From positions 558,001-622,000 of the forward strand of contig KQ964259.1 in assembly GCA_001566295.1 (NCBI GenBank): a stretch of DNA of 64,000 nucleotides, written 5' to 3'. Source of the stretch: Microdochium bolleyi. Its lineage: Eukaryota > Ascomycota > Sordariomycetes > Xylariales > Microdochiaceae. The notes below the pieces were generated by a model. That model was not told the DNA's origin. It saw nothing but the letters and a program-made list of their open reading frames with translations, and did no database searches. Below, piece after piece: positions 12,428 through 24,108 of this stretch. The number at the start of each line of letters is the position of its first letter. Within the stretch, counting starts at the first letter, position 1. The position numbers and the translations under genes are program-made.

Positions 12428-13383
12428 TGTCCGTCCGGATCTTGAAAATTAGGCCTTGATGAACGCTCGGGAGGGAGGCGACAATGGCTGCAGGATGGAT
12501 CAGGGAAGCAGGTTGGTTTCAGACCGGCGTTCCCCAGACGCAGAACTGTATGGCATAGTCTGCCTCTGTGAAGAATAGAAAAGTCGGCATGGACTTGAAG
12601 GAAGAATTGAACCCGGGGAGACTCCATTTCTCCGCATGTCGGAGCCCGCCGACCGGAGGTCAGCAATGCGGGACGGGGGTTTCCATTACCCACACAAAAC
12701 TCTCCGCGGCCGGGGGTTCGGGGCGTCCGAACCGACGGGTGCGGCTCTGCCGACCGGGCTCACGCCGCATTGCACCCTTTTCTGAGGACTGGAGATTATT
12801 CCGCAGCAGTCAAAAAGGGCATTGAGCACTGAGCTGACACTGTGGTGTGACCACAGTCAAAGTCCCTCATGCTTGTTTCCCGTCCAACTCACTTCTCTGC
12901 TGCTGTGCTCTCGCTCTCAACCCGGCATCTGCTCTTCATGCGGCACCGCTCCATTGTACTTGTGCGCAATCGTGTGTCAAGCTGCACGGCTTTGGGAGCT
13001 ACTGGGCCTTGATACCGCAGTAAAATTCCCGGCAGAAATGGTCACCACGGGTTGTTTGAAGTTTGGAAAGGGTTTTTTGTTTTGTTTGAACATGTATGCT
13101 ACAATGCGCGCTCCATTCGGTCATCTGTCGCTTTTGGTGGTTCTCCTTACTTGTCCTGTGCGCTACGCTGACTGCATGAGATTACTCTGGGCTCGTAAGT
13201 TGTGTACCGATGCATCGGAGGATCTCTGTGGCGTCGCAACATGAGGCACGGTATGTGTACAGGAAGCACACAGGGAGGATTGCCATGCTGCTTTCCCATC
13301 GCGACGTGGTAAGGAGGCTGGGCATGCAAAATCCTGCTTTGTTTGTGATTCTTCATGCCTTTCTCTTGCTCGGCGGCGTTGGC
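12428..13383. other. Intergenic: MFS promoter and TAM41 3' flank
   Basis: Only short uninformative frames. The region should contain the MFS transporter promoter and the TAM41 3' UTR. I see no specific element. Confidence 0.5.
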
Positions 13384-14931
13384 CTATTCCTTCTTCTCCT
13401 CTGCCGGAGACGCTTTGCTCTTTCGGTGCTTGGCCATTTTCTCAGACATGTACCTTGCGCTGCGTCCGATGCCGGCGGTGAGCACACCTTTGATTGACTG
13501 GCTAGTGCTGGGCCAGCTAATCGTCTTCTTGATGACTCCTCTGATATTGTTCCTCAGCTCTTCAGGGGTATCCTGGGCAATCCGCTGCTCGAAGCCGCCG
13601 CCCTGCTGTTTCTTGAACGAGCCGATGTCCTCGTCGTTGCTCTCCTCCATCATCTTATTGAACTCGAGCTGAGGGATCTGGAACTTCTTCTGGTACTCAA
13701 AGTACAGCTTTGACCGGAAAGCCTTAGGCAGGCGGCGCACCATGTTGCCCCGCTTGAAGGGCTCCATGTCTTGTTGCATGTTGACGGTGGCGTCGGCGTT
13801 GAATATCCAATCTGGCGTGTTACACCTCGAGTCCTTGAAGCTGACATTCGGTAACGATTCAATGAGGGGAACGTATAGGCGTCTGAAGTTGACCATGTTG
13901 TGGTTGACAATGTTCGCGACTTTTTTGGGATCTTCGGTGGGGAACGCCATGCGCGGGTCGCCTAGATAGCTGATGTTGGCAATGGTCGCATAGAGTTGCT
14001 GCTCAGAGAAAGACTCGGGCAAAAGCAGGAGCGCCGTCCTCAGAGCCGATATCAAGTTGACTTGGTTGGCGAGTCGAACCCGGGGATTGTCACGCAGGAT
14101 CTTGACCGGCTTCTGCAGGCGACCAGCAAGATACAGCGTGTCCCACTCACTCAGATCTTTGCACAGAGTGTCGATCTTGACCACACCGTATTTGATCATC
14201 ACACCCTCCACCGTGACATAAGGGTTGAAGTAGACGCCCGCACCCCATTTGTCTTGCACATGGGAGACCGCGCCAGAGCCCAGGGAGCCGAGAGCCGAAT
14301 AATGTTCCGGATGCTGCTTGAGATTCAGAGAGTGCCAGTGCTGGGTGTGTCCAACTCCGAAGATGAAGTCAATCATCTTGGGCCCTCCTGTCTGAGACTT
14401 GACTACAGCAGCCGGGGCCTTCGGGTGGATTGCTCGAATTTCCGCCTCAGTTGCCGTGCTGGTTTTCGACTGTGGGAAGACGCCAGAGCCGTAGGCGAAT
14501 GCGTACCTGATGGGTGCCCTGAACTTCCAGAGGAGCTGGCGCATGACCTCTTTGAACTCCCGATCGATAATCATGTGCTGGTTGACACCGAAATTAGTGT
14601 ACGGGAGCTCGGTGAACTTTTCTATGTCGTAGTTGGGCTCGTCCTCCCAGGAAGTGTTGTCGAAGGCGGTCGTCGTTGATGAAGCGTCGGTATCAGAAGA
14701 TGATGACCTGGCTGGGTCCTTCTCGTCGGGCTTGGAGCTCGCTCCATCTTTCTTGGGAGCTGGCGAGGTCGGATCGGTGCTTGAAGAGTATAGTCGTGCA
14801 GGCGATATAGACGCAGTGAGCGCAGCTCGGTACTGGATCGATGAACGGACTTGATAATTGTTTGGGAGGGGGCGGGCAGCACGGATGCCACGGCGGCCGG
14901 CCGGGGCGGCCAGAAGCCACCGTGAGGCCAT
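13384..14931 (-). CDS. TAM41: Mitochondrial CDP-diacylglycerol synthase Tam41 (Mmp37)
   Basis: Inner-membrane, matrix-facing phosphatidate cytidylyltransferase that makes CDP-DAG for cardiolipin synthesis; originally described as a TIM23 translocator maintenance factor. Single exon, 515 aa. The first 50 residues are rich in Arg, Ala and Ser without acidic residues (MASRWLLAAPAGRRGIRAAR), a typical mitochondrial presequence. A low-complexity Ser/Thr/Asp linker (about 50-95) precedes the conserved core, which starts at FGVNQHM. The nucleotidyltransferase-like motif YGSG is at 147-150, and the acidic metal-site strand MIDFIFGV is near 186-193. Later conserved blocks include GAGVYFNPYV and IKYGVVK. 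It is somewhat longer than yeast Tam41 because of the linker and a Lys-rich C-terminal tail (KKTISWPS...AEEKKE). Confidence 0.95.
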   Translation of the reverse strand: MASRWLLAAPAGRRGIRAARPLPNNYQVRSSIQYRAALTASISPARLYSSSTDPTSPAPKKDGASSKPDEKDPARSSSSDTDASSTTTAFDNTSWEDEPNYDIEKFTELPYTNFGVNQHMIIDREFKEVMRQLLWKFRAPIRYAFAYGSGVFPQSKTSTATEAEIRAIHPKAPAAVVKSQTGGPKMIDFIFGVGHTQHWHSLNLKQHPEHYSALGSLGSGAVSHVQDKWGAGVYFNPYVTVEGVMIKYGVVKIDTLCKDLSEWDTLYLAGRLQKPVKILRDNPRVRLANQVNLISALRTALLLLPESFSEQQLYATIANISYLGDPRMAFPTEDPKKVANIVNHNMVNFRRLYVPLIESLPNVSFKDSRCNTPDWIFNADATVNMQQDMEPFKRGNMVRRLPKAFRSKLYFEYQKKFQIPQLEFNKMMEESNDEDIGSFKKQQGGGFEQRIAQDTPEELRNNIRGVIKKTISWPSTSQSIKGVLTAGIGRSARYMSEKMAKHRKSKASPAEEKKE

Positions 14932-16638
14932 GGTAGCTTAGCGTTGAGAGATGTGCAGGGCGGGCTTGCGTCGTGCCACGCGCGGCGCGGGCTTTGAAGG
15001 TGATCGACGGGCGGGTTGCGTGTGAGGAGATGAGCAATTGAGACGTGGATTGGCGGCGCAGCGGGAAGCTGCTGGGCACAGAGACTATGACCGGCGATTG
15101 TCCATGAGTACGTCTATGCTGCCCTGTCACAGAGCGAGATTGGCGGTTGTCGTGGGGAAGAAGGGATGTGGAAAGCTGAATGTTGAGAGAGGTGGACAGG
15201 CCCCAGAATGACGAGATTGTGGATGCCCGCGCCGCCCTCAGAAGTTTCCGGCAGAGCACGCGAGCTAGGCCGAACAGGATGTTAGCCCGTCAGGAACAGG
15301 CCCCGAGCTGTTAGTGTAGAATGTACTTCCATGCCTACGCGCTGCGGCGTTGCACAACTTCTGCTAACACTCGGCTCTGCGCCGGTGTACTTGGCATCGG
15401 CTTAAGCTTCCAAGCTGCCAGTCAACTCAACGACGTACGTCGACGGGGTTGCTTTCCAGGGGTCCCTGGCCAGGTCCGATCAGTGACGCCAGACGTTTAA
15501 GATCTTGACACAATCACTCTTATTGACTCGCTGTTGTAGGCTTACGACTTGGAGAGGTACTCCAAACGTGAAATCAGGTAGACATCCAGATGTCAACGAA
15601 TCTACGCCATGGGTGCTGCATAGATGGATGTACCGGAACATCCGGGAAAGAAAAGTATGTAGTGCTTACATTGGGCGGGCAGTGATTTTTCTCTGCTTTA
15701 GTCATCAAAGATCGATGTCCTTCTCTTGTAGAGGCCAGGGAATTTGTTCAACCACGTTTCTGCCTACCCGCGATGTGTCAACGAACAGAACCAGACCTCT
15801 TCCGTGCATCGCCACGTGTTCGTGTGGTGCCTTCGGCAACTACGTTTGAGCTGCTTGAGATGTTTTTTGGGCAGTGTCAGCTGTGGGGCGCGGGTGCAGA
15901 GCAATCAGGCCGCTTCGCAGGTTGCCCGGAACATGCAGAAACTTGGCCGTGCTCTGAGTACCTGAGTATCCTATTCAAGCCCACGGGTAGCTATTGCAGT
16001 GCTTCAAGAGTCCTGACTATCTGGACAACGTAGTCCCTGCACACAAATTCCAGACTCTCGCATTTCATGTTGAAGTTTTGTTTCATTCATTATTCCTCTT
16101 GTTCACCGTTGCATTGTGCTCTGTCTTGGAATCGGAATCTACTACCTCTTCGTAACCTTGGCCACGGGAATGTCTGTGCAACAGTACTGTATTGCACAGA
16201 GGAGTAACTAAGCGAGTGAGCAAAAGAAGAACAATGGCAAGTGTATTTTATTCTTATGAACCAAAACGCCGGGCGCAGATGCTTTTGCGTCTATGTGTAT
16301 AAGTAGACCATCACATCGCCTAAGCAGATGTGTCGCCTTCTATGTCTCTCGTACGGACGGCCAGTATCAATGGCCGCAGAATCCTCCTGCTGCTCCGTCC
16401 CTTACATTTTCTTCCCCACACCCCGCCTGCCACTCGTCCGTGCTGCTTGTCCAGTCGCGTAGTTGCGCCTCGCTTCTTGAATGGGTCGGATTCGAGGTTG
16501 TTTCAGGTGGTGCCCTTCTATCGATCGTCCTAAACGCACCAGTTTGCTTCAGACCAAGGCGAGGTTAGAGCTGGGTACGAGGCTTGAGGCCAGGATCACT
16601 GCAGTAGACCAGGCACCCATCATCGCATCGCTAGTTAC
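14932..16638. other. Intergenic: TAM41 promoter and acylcarnitine carrier 3' flank
   Basis: No frame here resembles a protein family. The 5' part is the TAM41 promoter and leader; the 3' part lies downstream of the acylcarnitine carrier. Nothing else recognised. Confidence 0.5.
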
Positions 16639-17730
16639 TCAATCAAATGCCTTGCGCATGGCCTGGTGCGCCAACTCGACGCCCAAGAAGGTCGCCGCGT
16701 TGGCGGGCACGGCACGAGCCAGCGCCGGCCCGAAACCCGGGAAGAACGCCTTGACGCCACCCTTGCCGTAGAGCTCCCTGATGATGCCGCCGACAGTGAC
16801 ATTGCCCTCGGCGGTCTGCAGCCTGCTCTTGACCGTGTCGACAGGGAACACAGGAATCCACATGGCGATACCGGCAGCGCCACCGGCGCACGTGATGGCC
16901 GTGAGCGACAGGTCGCCGCTGGGCTTGCCGTTGGCGTCACGCGGGGTGAGCTTGCGCTTGATGTACTCGTAGGCGGCGAAGTAGGCGGCGCTGCCCGGGC
17001 CATCGCGGGCGAGAGTGGCCGCGGAGCCGCGGAAAACAGAGCGGAAGCCGCCCTCCTTGTACAGCTGGCGGACGACGTCGACGCCGCCCTTGTACTTGGG
17101 CTCCTCACCGGGCTTGAGCCGGGAGCCCTGCACCTGGAGGATGACCTTGACGCGCTCAAACGGGGCTGTGATGGCCGTCATCGGGATCGCGCTGAGGAAG
17201 CCGGCAGTGCTGATCTGGCCGATCGTAAGCTGGCCGTCGGCACCGGGCGGTTTTATCGAAGTGACGATCTGCTTGCCGACATCGTAGCCCCAAAAGGAAA
17301 CGGCGACTGTGGTACACGGGAGTCAGCATGCATGTCGCAACGAAGGTATTTTGAGCAATCAATAGATTGAACACTTACACATGGGCGTGACACCGACGAG
17401 GGGAGCGCTGACACCAGCGTACAGGCCCCTCCTAAGGCCATCGCGGGCGATGCCCTTCTTGACAACGTCGATGGCGCTCGAGTAGACTCCCTTCTCGGCG
17501 GTCTGGAGGCGGACCTTGACCAGATCGAACGGATGGCCGACGACGACGGCGCAGATGCCGCCGAACCCGCCCGCCGCGAACGAGCGCAACTGCGAGCCCA
17601 GGCTCGAGGCCGCGGCCTTCGCGTCGGCTTTGAGCTCGTCCTTGCTCTCAGGGATGTGCGGGATCTTGTCGGCCACGGGGGCAGGCAGGTTGTCGGCGAT
17701 GGCCTTGTTGGCGTCCTTGGGGCCTGCCAT
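16639..17730 (-). CDS. acuH: Mitochondrial carnitine/acylcarnitine carrier
   Basis: Inner-membrane antiporter exchanging acylcarnitines (including acetylcarnitine made by peroxisomal beta-oxidation) for carnitine; in Aspergillus the equivalent gene is acuH, needed for growth on acetate and fatty acids. Exons are 17379-17730 and 16639-17306, with a 72-nt intron (GTAAGT..CAG) giving VTPM|FAVSFWGYDVG; the product is 339 aa. Three tandem mitochondrial-carrier repeats are visible, each with the signature Px[DE]xx[KR]: HPFDLVKVRLQT, APFERVKVILQVQ and FPVDTVKSRLQT. The hydrophilic N-terminus of about 45 residues before the first helix (LRSFAAGGFGG) is a common fungal extension. The ATG at 17730 is chosen because the upstream in-frame Met at 17859 adds residues unlike the family. 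Two CCTCGG motifs lie upstream. Confidence 0.93.
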
Positions 17731-17958
17731 GGTTGTGCTGTGCTTCAGTCGTGGAACGGAGGCAGAATATAGTGCTTCCAAGGTCAATTGAGGACGGCAG
17801 GAGGGGAAAGAAACCCAGCAAGAAGACACAAGCCACCAAGAGGAAGAACCACAATGCAATTTTGAGCTTCACGAGTAGTTCCGTGGGAGGGGCCAGGAAA
17901 TACACGCGGCCGGCAGGACAGGAAAAGGCGACGGGAGGGACTGGGTGCGACGTCAGAG

Positions 17959-17964
17959 CCTCGG
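17959..17964 (-). promoter_or_regulatory. CCTCGG/CCGAGG motif, candidate fatty-acid response site
   Basis: The hexamer lies about 230 bp upstream of the acylcarnitine carrier ATG. CCTCGG is the known core recognised by FarA/FarB-type Zn2Cys6 regulators of fatty-acid catabolism in Aspergillus. The match is exact, but the motif is short and function is inferred. Confidence 0.4.
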
Positions 17965-18345
17965 CAGGAGCAAAGGAGGGCGGGCAGGTGAATGCCGCGT
18001 TTAGCGGGTCGATCTGTGCCGGTGAGGAATTGCCCCGCGGCGCTTGGGCGGATGGCCCACGCTCCACGCAGCACCTTCTCCAGATCCATCTTCACAAGCT
18101 TGTGACAGCCCACCTCCTGGTCAGTGGAACAGCCGAAATGCTGCTGCTGAGGTGAGACCCTGGGCGGCTGCCTCCTGCCCTTGAATCAAGACATCGCAAA
18201 CTCTGTCTCCGCATCGAGCCGCACAAATGCCAGATCTGACCTCAGCCTCCAGGGGTTTAACCCCGTCGAGGGTCAGATTTGGAGAAACCCCAAAATCGTC
18301 GTTTGTGGCACCCGGGTTTCGTGGCCGATGCAAGGGCCGCGCTTG

Positions 18346-18351
18346 CCTCGG
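18346..18351 (-). promoter_or_regulatory. Second CCTCGG motif upstream of the acylcarnitine carrier
   Basis: Exact second copy, about 615 bp upstream of the carrier ATG. Two copies in one 860-bp flank is modestly more than expected by chance. Confidence 0.3.
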
Positions 18352-18594
18352 TCTTTCGGGACCAGGCCCATCATGCACGCCCACAGCTCTCCACATTCAG
18401 AGCCGCCCCACGATCGCGATGGCTCAGCAACGACACAACGCACTAGGACATATTCAGCTGTGCGTGGTCAGCCATGTACATGGGTATCATTCCTATCTAG
18501 ATTTATATCGTCTACCTCCCGGCGCCATGGTGCCTCTTTGCAAGAGAAGGCCTTATCCTAGACATCAAAAACACCGCCACGGTCCCGCGCACCC

Positions 18595-20386
18595 CTAAAA
18601 TCCTCCGGGCCCCTTGCCTGCCATTGGACTCAACCGGCCCATTCCGCACCAGCACGTCGAGTCACCCTCACGCTCTGTCTGCACCGTCAGCTCAACCCCA
18701 TGCTTGGCCAGGAAGGCCTGCACACGGTCCTGAACATCTTCCAGGTCGGCGCCTCGGATGACTGCCACATGGATGACTCCCAGAAGCTTGCCCTTGGTTT
18801 CGCGACCAGTCCGGTCGTCGGCCCAGAACTTCGGGACCGCATATGATGCCACGCCTCTTTGGTTCGTGATCTCTGACAGAGTGTCGCGGAGATTGTACTC
18901 GGTGTCCTCTGGTATGGTCAAGAGCAGCCGTCGGGCAGATGACTTGACTAACGGCCAGGCTGTGATGAGAATCAGGTAGGCGATCAGGAGCGAAGCCAGC
19001 GGATCCCAGCCCGACCACGGCATCAACCACGTCAGGATTGTCGACACAATGACTGATGCGCTACCCAGGGTGTCTGCCAGGATGTGTAGGTAGATTCCGT
19101 GCAGGTTCTCGTTGTCGTGCGAGTGCCCATGATGATCGTGTCCATGGTCATGCCCGTGTCCATGATCGTGTCCGTGGCCATGGTCGTGTCCGTGGTCGTG
19201 CCCGTGGTGGCTATGAGACCCAAAGGCAAAAATGCCTAGGAGATTGACCACCAGACCCATGGTGCTGACAATAAACAGCTCAGAAAGCCTCTTGGTCTCG
19301 CGTCCTTCCAAGAGCCGCTCGAAACCTTCGAACAGAATTTCCAGACTGATCAGTCTGCAATGCGGGGTGGTCAGTACTCGTTTTTGCTCCTCTGTCTGTG
19401 GAGGTGTTGATGAATACGCACACCAAGAAGATACCGTTCGCGAAGCCGCTGAGCGTTTCGATCTTGCCGAATCCATATGGAAACCGTTCGCTCGGAGGCC
19501 ATTTGCTCATGACAGATGCAAAGAGTCCTACGGCGAGCGCCACACAGTCGAAGAACATGTGTATACTGTCGCTTAACAGTCCAAGTGAGTCTGTGAGGTA
19601 GCCGTACATGGCTTGGACGCCCATGAAGGAGAAGTTGATTCTAGCAAGAACTCTGTCAGAATAGTAAGGACCCCAATGGGCTTGTACGCGCACCACTCAC
19701 ATCATGAAGTAGAAGATCCGTCGCGAGTCTTTGTCTGTCATGATGGCGTGGATCAACGGCCAGCGAGCCGTGAACGGGAGTAGCAATCCGGTAAAGCTCG
19801 AATATGTTGAATCATGGGACTGCCCGTGGAGGGGGTGATGATGGCCATGATGGCTATGATCATGATGGTGGTGATCGTGGTCATGGTCGTGGCTATGGCT
19901 ATGGCTCTGGCTATGATCGTGGTGTTTGTGGTCGTGATGGGGGTCATGTGGGCGGGCGTGGTTGTGACCGTGCTGGTGATCGTGGTGGTCGTGGTGGTCG
20001 TGATGCTCGTGGTGCTTGTGCTCGGCCGGCTTCTCGCTGTACTCGCTGTGCGATGCTTCCTCGTCTTCCTCGGTCGTGTGCCGCAGGGGCGATGGCCTTA
20101 CATCGCGACGGGGGTTTGATGCCAACGAATTGGCTCGGTGATGCGGGAGGTTCTGCTGCGCTCGTGGTTGTGTCCCATATCCTTCGTCGTCAGAGCTGTC
20201 GTGGCTGTGAGTGTAATTGTGGCCATGGAAAGCACTCATGCTACTGCCACTGAGGCTGGTACGCGACGATCGCGAATGTCCGAAAGACGGCGAAGACGAG
20301 TGCGAGTGCGTGTGCGCATGGGCATGAGCATGCTGGCCGTGGCTGTGTGGAAGTGGCGGTTGTGGAAGGGCGTACGAGGACGCCAT
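18595..20386 (-). CDS. MSC2: CDF zinc transporter, Msc2/ZnT5-like
   Basis: Cation diffusion facilitator that moves zinc into the ER/early secretory pathway; Msc2 proteins pair with a Zrg17-type partner. Exons are 19701-20386, 19422-19640 and 18595-19354; introns of 60 and 67 nt have GTGAGT and GTGCGT donors; the product is 554 aa. The N-terminal 190 residues are hydrophilic and extremely His-rich, with alternating His-Asp/His-Ser runs, then comes RRIFYFM and six predicted helices. Zinc-site HxxxD pairs appear in TM2 (SIHMFFDC) and TM5 (LHILADT). A second His-rich loop of His-Gly-His-Asp units separates TM4 and TM5. It lacks the extra N-terminal helices of human ZnT5. The start at 20386 (MASSYALP) is preferred over the in-frame Met at 20869, whose extension looks non-coding. 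Encoded repeats make several long shadow frames on both strands. Confidence 0.88.
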
Positions 20387-21673
20387 CGCCAGAGCTCGTG
20401 TGCGGGCAGTGGGAAAAAGGGGGCGATGTATGTAGCGATCGGTCTGGTAGCGAGAGTGCCGGTATGGGGTTCGAAAGTTGCAATTCGAGTAGGCTAACGC
20501 ATATGAGAGTGAACAAACAATGCGACTGGAGGATCTGATGGCATCGAGGACGTCAACAGAGGCGTGGCAGGCGGCGTGGGTGACCGAGGCACGGGGCAGG
20601 TGGAATCGATAGGGGCGGCGACGTGGGGAGCCACGGGAAGGCGAGACAATACGAGACGAGTCCCTTGCGGGCCTGTCGGGCGGAGCGACCAGGGCACTTT
20701 GTGGAGCGAGCGCGTTGGGTCGTGCCGTGACGTGCAGCAATTCCGTCGCTGTCAGACTCGCCCGGCCGTCGTTGCAAGACAAGAGGAATGGCGATGGTGT
20801 CAAAAGAATGGCAGCGAGACCACGGGGGTGGTGTGGAGGGTTGGAGCACACAACGATATCAAGAGGCACGCAGACAGCCGAGTCAAGAAAAGCAGGGCAT
20901 ACGGCGGAAGCTTAAGGCAAGAGACGACGACCATCCCGATGCGGATGGTGAGAGACGCAGGCTGCTCAGTGTGCCACGGCGAGGCGCCTATCAGGTCGCA
21001 CTTGGCAGCACCATGGCGAGCTGCCCCTGGCGGTGCCTGGTGCTGGGGACCAGGGTCTGTGCAACGACGCCCGCCTGGGAAGGTCTGACAACTCTATTGA
21101 CGGCGCATGTACCACTGGTGCTTCAGGGGCGTGGCGATCTCCAATCTACACGCAATCTCGCGCGTGCATACTCCAATGTGACCTTGACGGAGGGTGGTGT
21201 GTCCTCTTCTGCAGTGAGGCGCCCTGCCGTCGTGGCCGGCATTGCATTGGCAGCTCGTTCGGGGAGCTGACCACGGAGGGCAACAACGACAGGGCCAGCC
21301 ATGGCCATTCACGTCACCGTAAGGCATCAACAAGCCCGCAGTGGAGCACGTCGGCAGCCAAAGTAGAAGCTGCCAACTTGCCAACGCTAGAGCTCCCCAC
21401 ACTACCATCTTCGTGGCCTTTCGCCAAGTCAACACCGCACACCACCCAACACATCGCTGCTCGCTCCAGAGGCGACCAAGGCGTTCAAGGTTGCCTTTGT
21501 AGGTATCCTTCCACTGGGCAGGACTTGGCTGCCCGGGAACGCTGCCGAGGGGAGACGCCGTGCCCCGATATTGAGCCGCAAGAAGCACATCCCACCCGAC
21601 CGCTGTCGCCTCTAGCTCGGGTCCACGCCAAGTTCATCCATATTCTGAAGCAGTATAGCTCGTTATTGCCATA
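20387..21673. other. Divergent promoter region between MSC2 and ALG1
   Basis: 1.3 kb separating divergently transcribed MSC2 (minus) and ALG1 (plus). Long but uninformative open frames cross it. No gene recognised. Confidence 0.5.
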
Positions 21674-23174
21674 ATGGCTGACACGCTCACGATCGTGTTG
21701 TGGTTCACTCTGGCAGGCCTGCTGCTGGGACTCGTTTTTGTGTGCACGCTGCTTCCATCAACTTACAGCGAGCGTGCTGCCGGGTCCAAAGAGCCTGTGT
21801 CTGTGCAGATCCTTGTCCTCGGAGATATTGGCCGGAGCCCGCGCATGCAATACCATGCCATCAGCATAGCCAAACATGGCGGCAAGGTCGACTTGATCGG
21901 CTACGATGGTATGTCGGTACTGCTGATTGTGCGGCCTTGGGCGGTTGAAGCTAATTCAGTGCATGCGACCAGAATCTCCACTGCATCCAGACTTGAGCGA
22001 CAACGCCAACGCCAACGTCAGGATCTGTGCTCTAGCTCCGCCACCAGCGATATTGAGAACAAAGGCTGTTCCGTTCCTTATCACCGGGCCTCTGAAGGTG
22101 CTGTGGCAGGTTGGCACGCTCATTACGGCGTTGGCATACCAGACTTCGGCTTCAAGATGGCTCCTCGTCCAAGTTCGTCTCTCGCAGTCTATTGTTCTCT
22201 TACATGCAGTGCTGACCCTCAAGTAGAATCCGCCTACCATCCCGACACTGGCTATTGCTATGGTCGTATCTCTCCTGCGAAACACAAAACTCGTGATTGA
22301 CTGGCACAACTACGGGTGGACTATCCTCGCTGGTACCAAGGGACCAAACCACCCCTTCGTCGAGATCGCAAAGGTGTATGAGTGTGTCATGGGCCAGGCT
22401 GCGCCGACGTTGAACATCACTGTGACGGAGGCTATGGCTACTCAGCTCAAGGCAGAGCCATACAATGTCACCGCCCCAATTGTCACACTCCACGATCGCC
22501 CAGCGTCCATCTTCAAGCCGATCACGTCAGTCTCGGACCGGCGCGCTTTCCTGGAACATATGCCCGAGACGAAGGAAGTTTCTACGAGCATTATGTCAGG
22601 CCACATGAAGTTGCTCGTGAGCAGCACCTCCTGGACCCCGGACGAGGACTTCTCGCTGCTCCTCGACGCCTTAGTCGAGTACGCCGCCAACAAGAAAGCA
22701 GGCAATCCTATCCTGGCCATCATCACCGGCCGCGGGCCACAGAAGGAGTACTACGAAAAGCAGATTGCTGAATTGCAGGCTCGTGGCAAGCTACCCAACA
22801 TCCAGATACTGACGGCGTGGCTGTCCATGGAAGACTATGCGACGCTGCTGAGTTGTGCTGATCTCGGGATCTGCCTGCACATGTCCAGCTCAGGCGTCGA
22901 TCTGCCCATGAAGGTTGTCGACATGTTTGGCGCGGGCCTGCCCGTGGCGGCTTACTCGGGATATGCCAGCTTCTCGGAGCTGGTCAAGGAGGGCCAAAAT
23001 GGGTGCGGCTTCGAGACGAGCACCGAACTGGCTGCCATCCTGGCTCGCTTGTGTGGCACGAAGGGCGCGGAGGAGCTCCGGCGTCTGCGGAGCGGCGCTG
23101 AGAAGGAGGGAAGTTTGCGGTGGGACGAGGAGTGGGATCGAGTCCTGGCGCGCCTCTTTGGCCTGGTTCCGTGA
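21674..23174 (+). CDS. ALG1: Chitobiosyldiphosphodolichol beta-mannosyltransferase
   Basis: GT33 enzyme adding the first mannose, from GDP-mannose, to GlcNAc2-PP-dolichol on the cytosolic ER face. Exons are 21674-21908, 21973-22172 and 22227-23174; introns of 64 and 54 nt; the product is 460 aa. A single N-terminal membrane anchor (LWFTLAGLLLGLVFVCTLL) is followed by the GT-B first domain with VLGDIGRSPRMQYHA, a family hallmark. Later conserved blocks include LVIDWHNYGW, VTEAMATQL and the C-terminal donor-site region GICLHMSSSGVDLPMKVVDMFG. The second intron begins GTTCGT, a weaker donor than the others in the window, but it is the only one giving the conserved LLVQ|NPPTIP junction. Confidence 0.95.
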
Positions 23175-23437
23175 GGTTGTGATGACCATGGTCCGGGTTG
23201 TCTGGTGGAAATGAGGACTCGGCAGCACGAAGCAACGGGAGCAGAGTGGCATCAATGAAAAGACCAGATGATTGCAACAAAATAGACCGCTATGCGCCTT
23301 GAAAATGCATTGCACTAGACAATCCCAAGTCCAGAAAGACAAAACGGCTATACACACCCAAGGAAGCGCAAAGCCCACCGCCACTGCTCCCAAGCTGTCT
23401 GTGCTCCCCAGTTTTGACTTTAACCCAGCTCCCTTTC

Positions 23438-24108
23438 TCAGTCCTCACCAAGGCTCTCCCGCACACACTTCCTGACCATCTTTCTGAAGTCCTTGGGCCC
23501 GCCTTCCCGCTCGATGCGCAGCAGCTTCGCGGCCTCGAGGTTCGCGGGGCTCTCGTCGTTGGGCTCGCTGAACAGGCTGATGACGCTCATCAGGATCGAC
23601 GCGGGCCCTTGCATCGGGTTCCAGCGCTCCGCGGCCGACTCGTAGCCCCACTTGTCCTCCCCCGGCGGGTGCAGGATCGAGATGCACAGCTCGCCGTCGC
23701 GCGAGCCGCCCTGGTAGATGTTTGGGTGGAACGGGACCGGGCTCAGGAAGCGCATCTTGGGCGGGAGGATGGGGTAGTCGGCGGGGAAGGAGAGGCGCGC
23801 GCGGAAGTAGGCTCCTGCAGGCAGTGGTGTCAGCAAACTGTGCCATGGGAACCAAGGTGAAAAGGGGTGGGAAGGGGGGGCGTGAGCAGCTGTGGTCGGC
23901 CGGTTATGTGAGCGGCGACGCATGTGCACATACCGCCGTAGTACTTTGTCTCGTCGTTGATCATGAGCACGACCTCCCACTCGAAGATGTTGCTGTCGCT
24001 CACGAGGCCGACGGATATGCCGGGCAGGTCGTCGGCCTTCTGGATCTCACGGAGCTGGTTCTGGAGCAGCCGCGCCGCGCCGGCCGACTGTGCTGAGGAT
24101 GACGCCAT
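23438..24108 (-). CDS. E2 ubiquitin-conjugating enzyme, UBE2G (Ubc7/Ubc15) family
   Basis: Class with a 13-residue acidic insertion beyond the catalytic cysteine, used for chain building, including ER-associated degradation for Ubc7/UBE2G2. Exons are 23934-24108 and 23438-23814 with a 119-nt intron (GTATGT..CAG); the product is 183 aa. The catalytic site is GELCIS, Cys102, preceded by HPN at 88-90. The insertion HPPGEDKWGYESAAERW follows. The C-terminal part (SPANLEAAKLLR, FRKMVRKCVRES) resembles UBE2G1/S. pombe Ubc15 more than UBE2G2, so I leave the orthologue open. There is no C-terminal membrane tail. The ALG1 stop (plus strand) is 263 bp from this stop, so the pair is convergent. Confidence 0.92.

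Larger units (their letters stand above)
17731..18594. other. Intergenic: acylcarnitine carrier promoter region
   Basis: Flank between the carrier start codon and the zinc-transporter stop codon (both minus strand). It holds two CCTCGG motifs, listed separately, and no gene. Confidence 0.55.

Noticed and set aside
16666..17370. 234-codon plus-strand frame over the acylcarnitine carrier
   Set aside because: Antisense shadow of a well-supported carrier gene; it also runs across that gene's intron.
19753..20253. Long frames in several phases and an apparent minisatellite
   Set aside because: Explained by the His/Asp-coding repeats of the Msc2-like gene.
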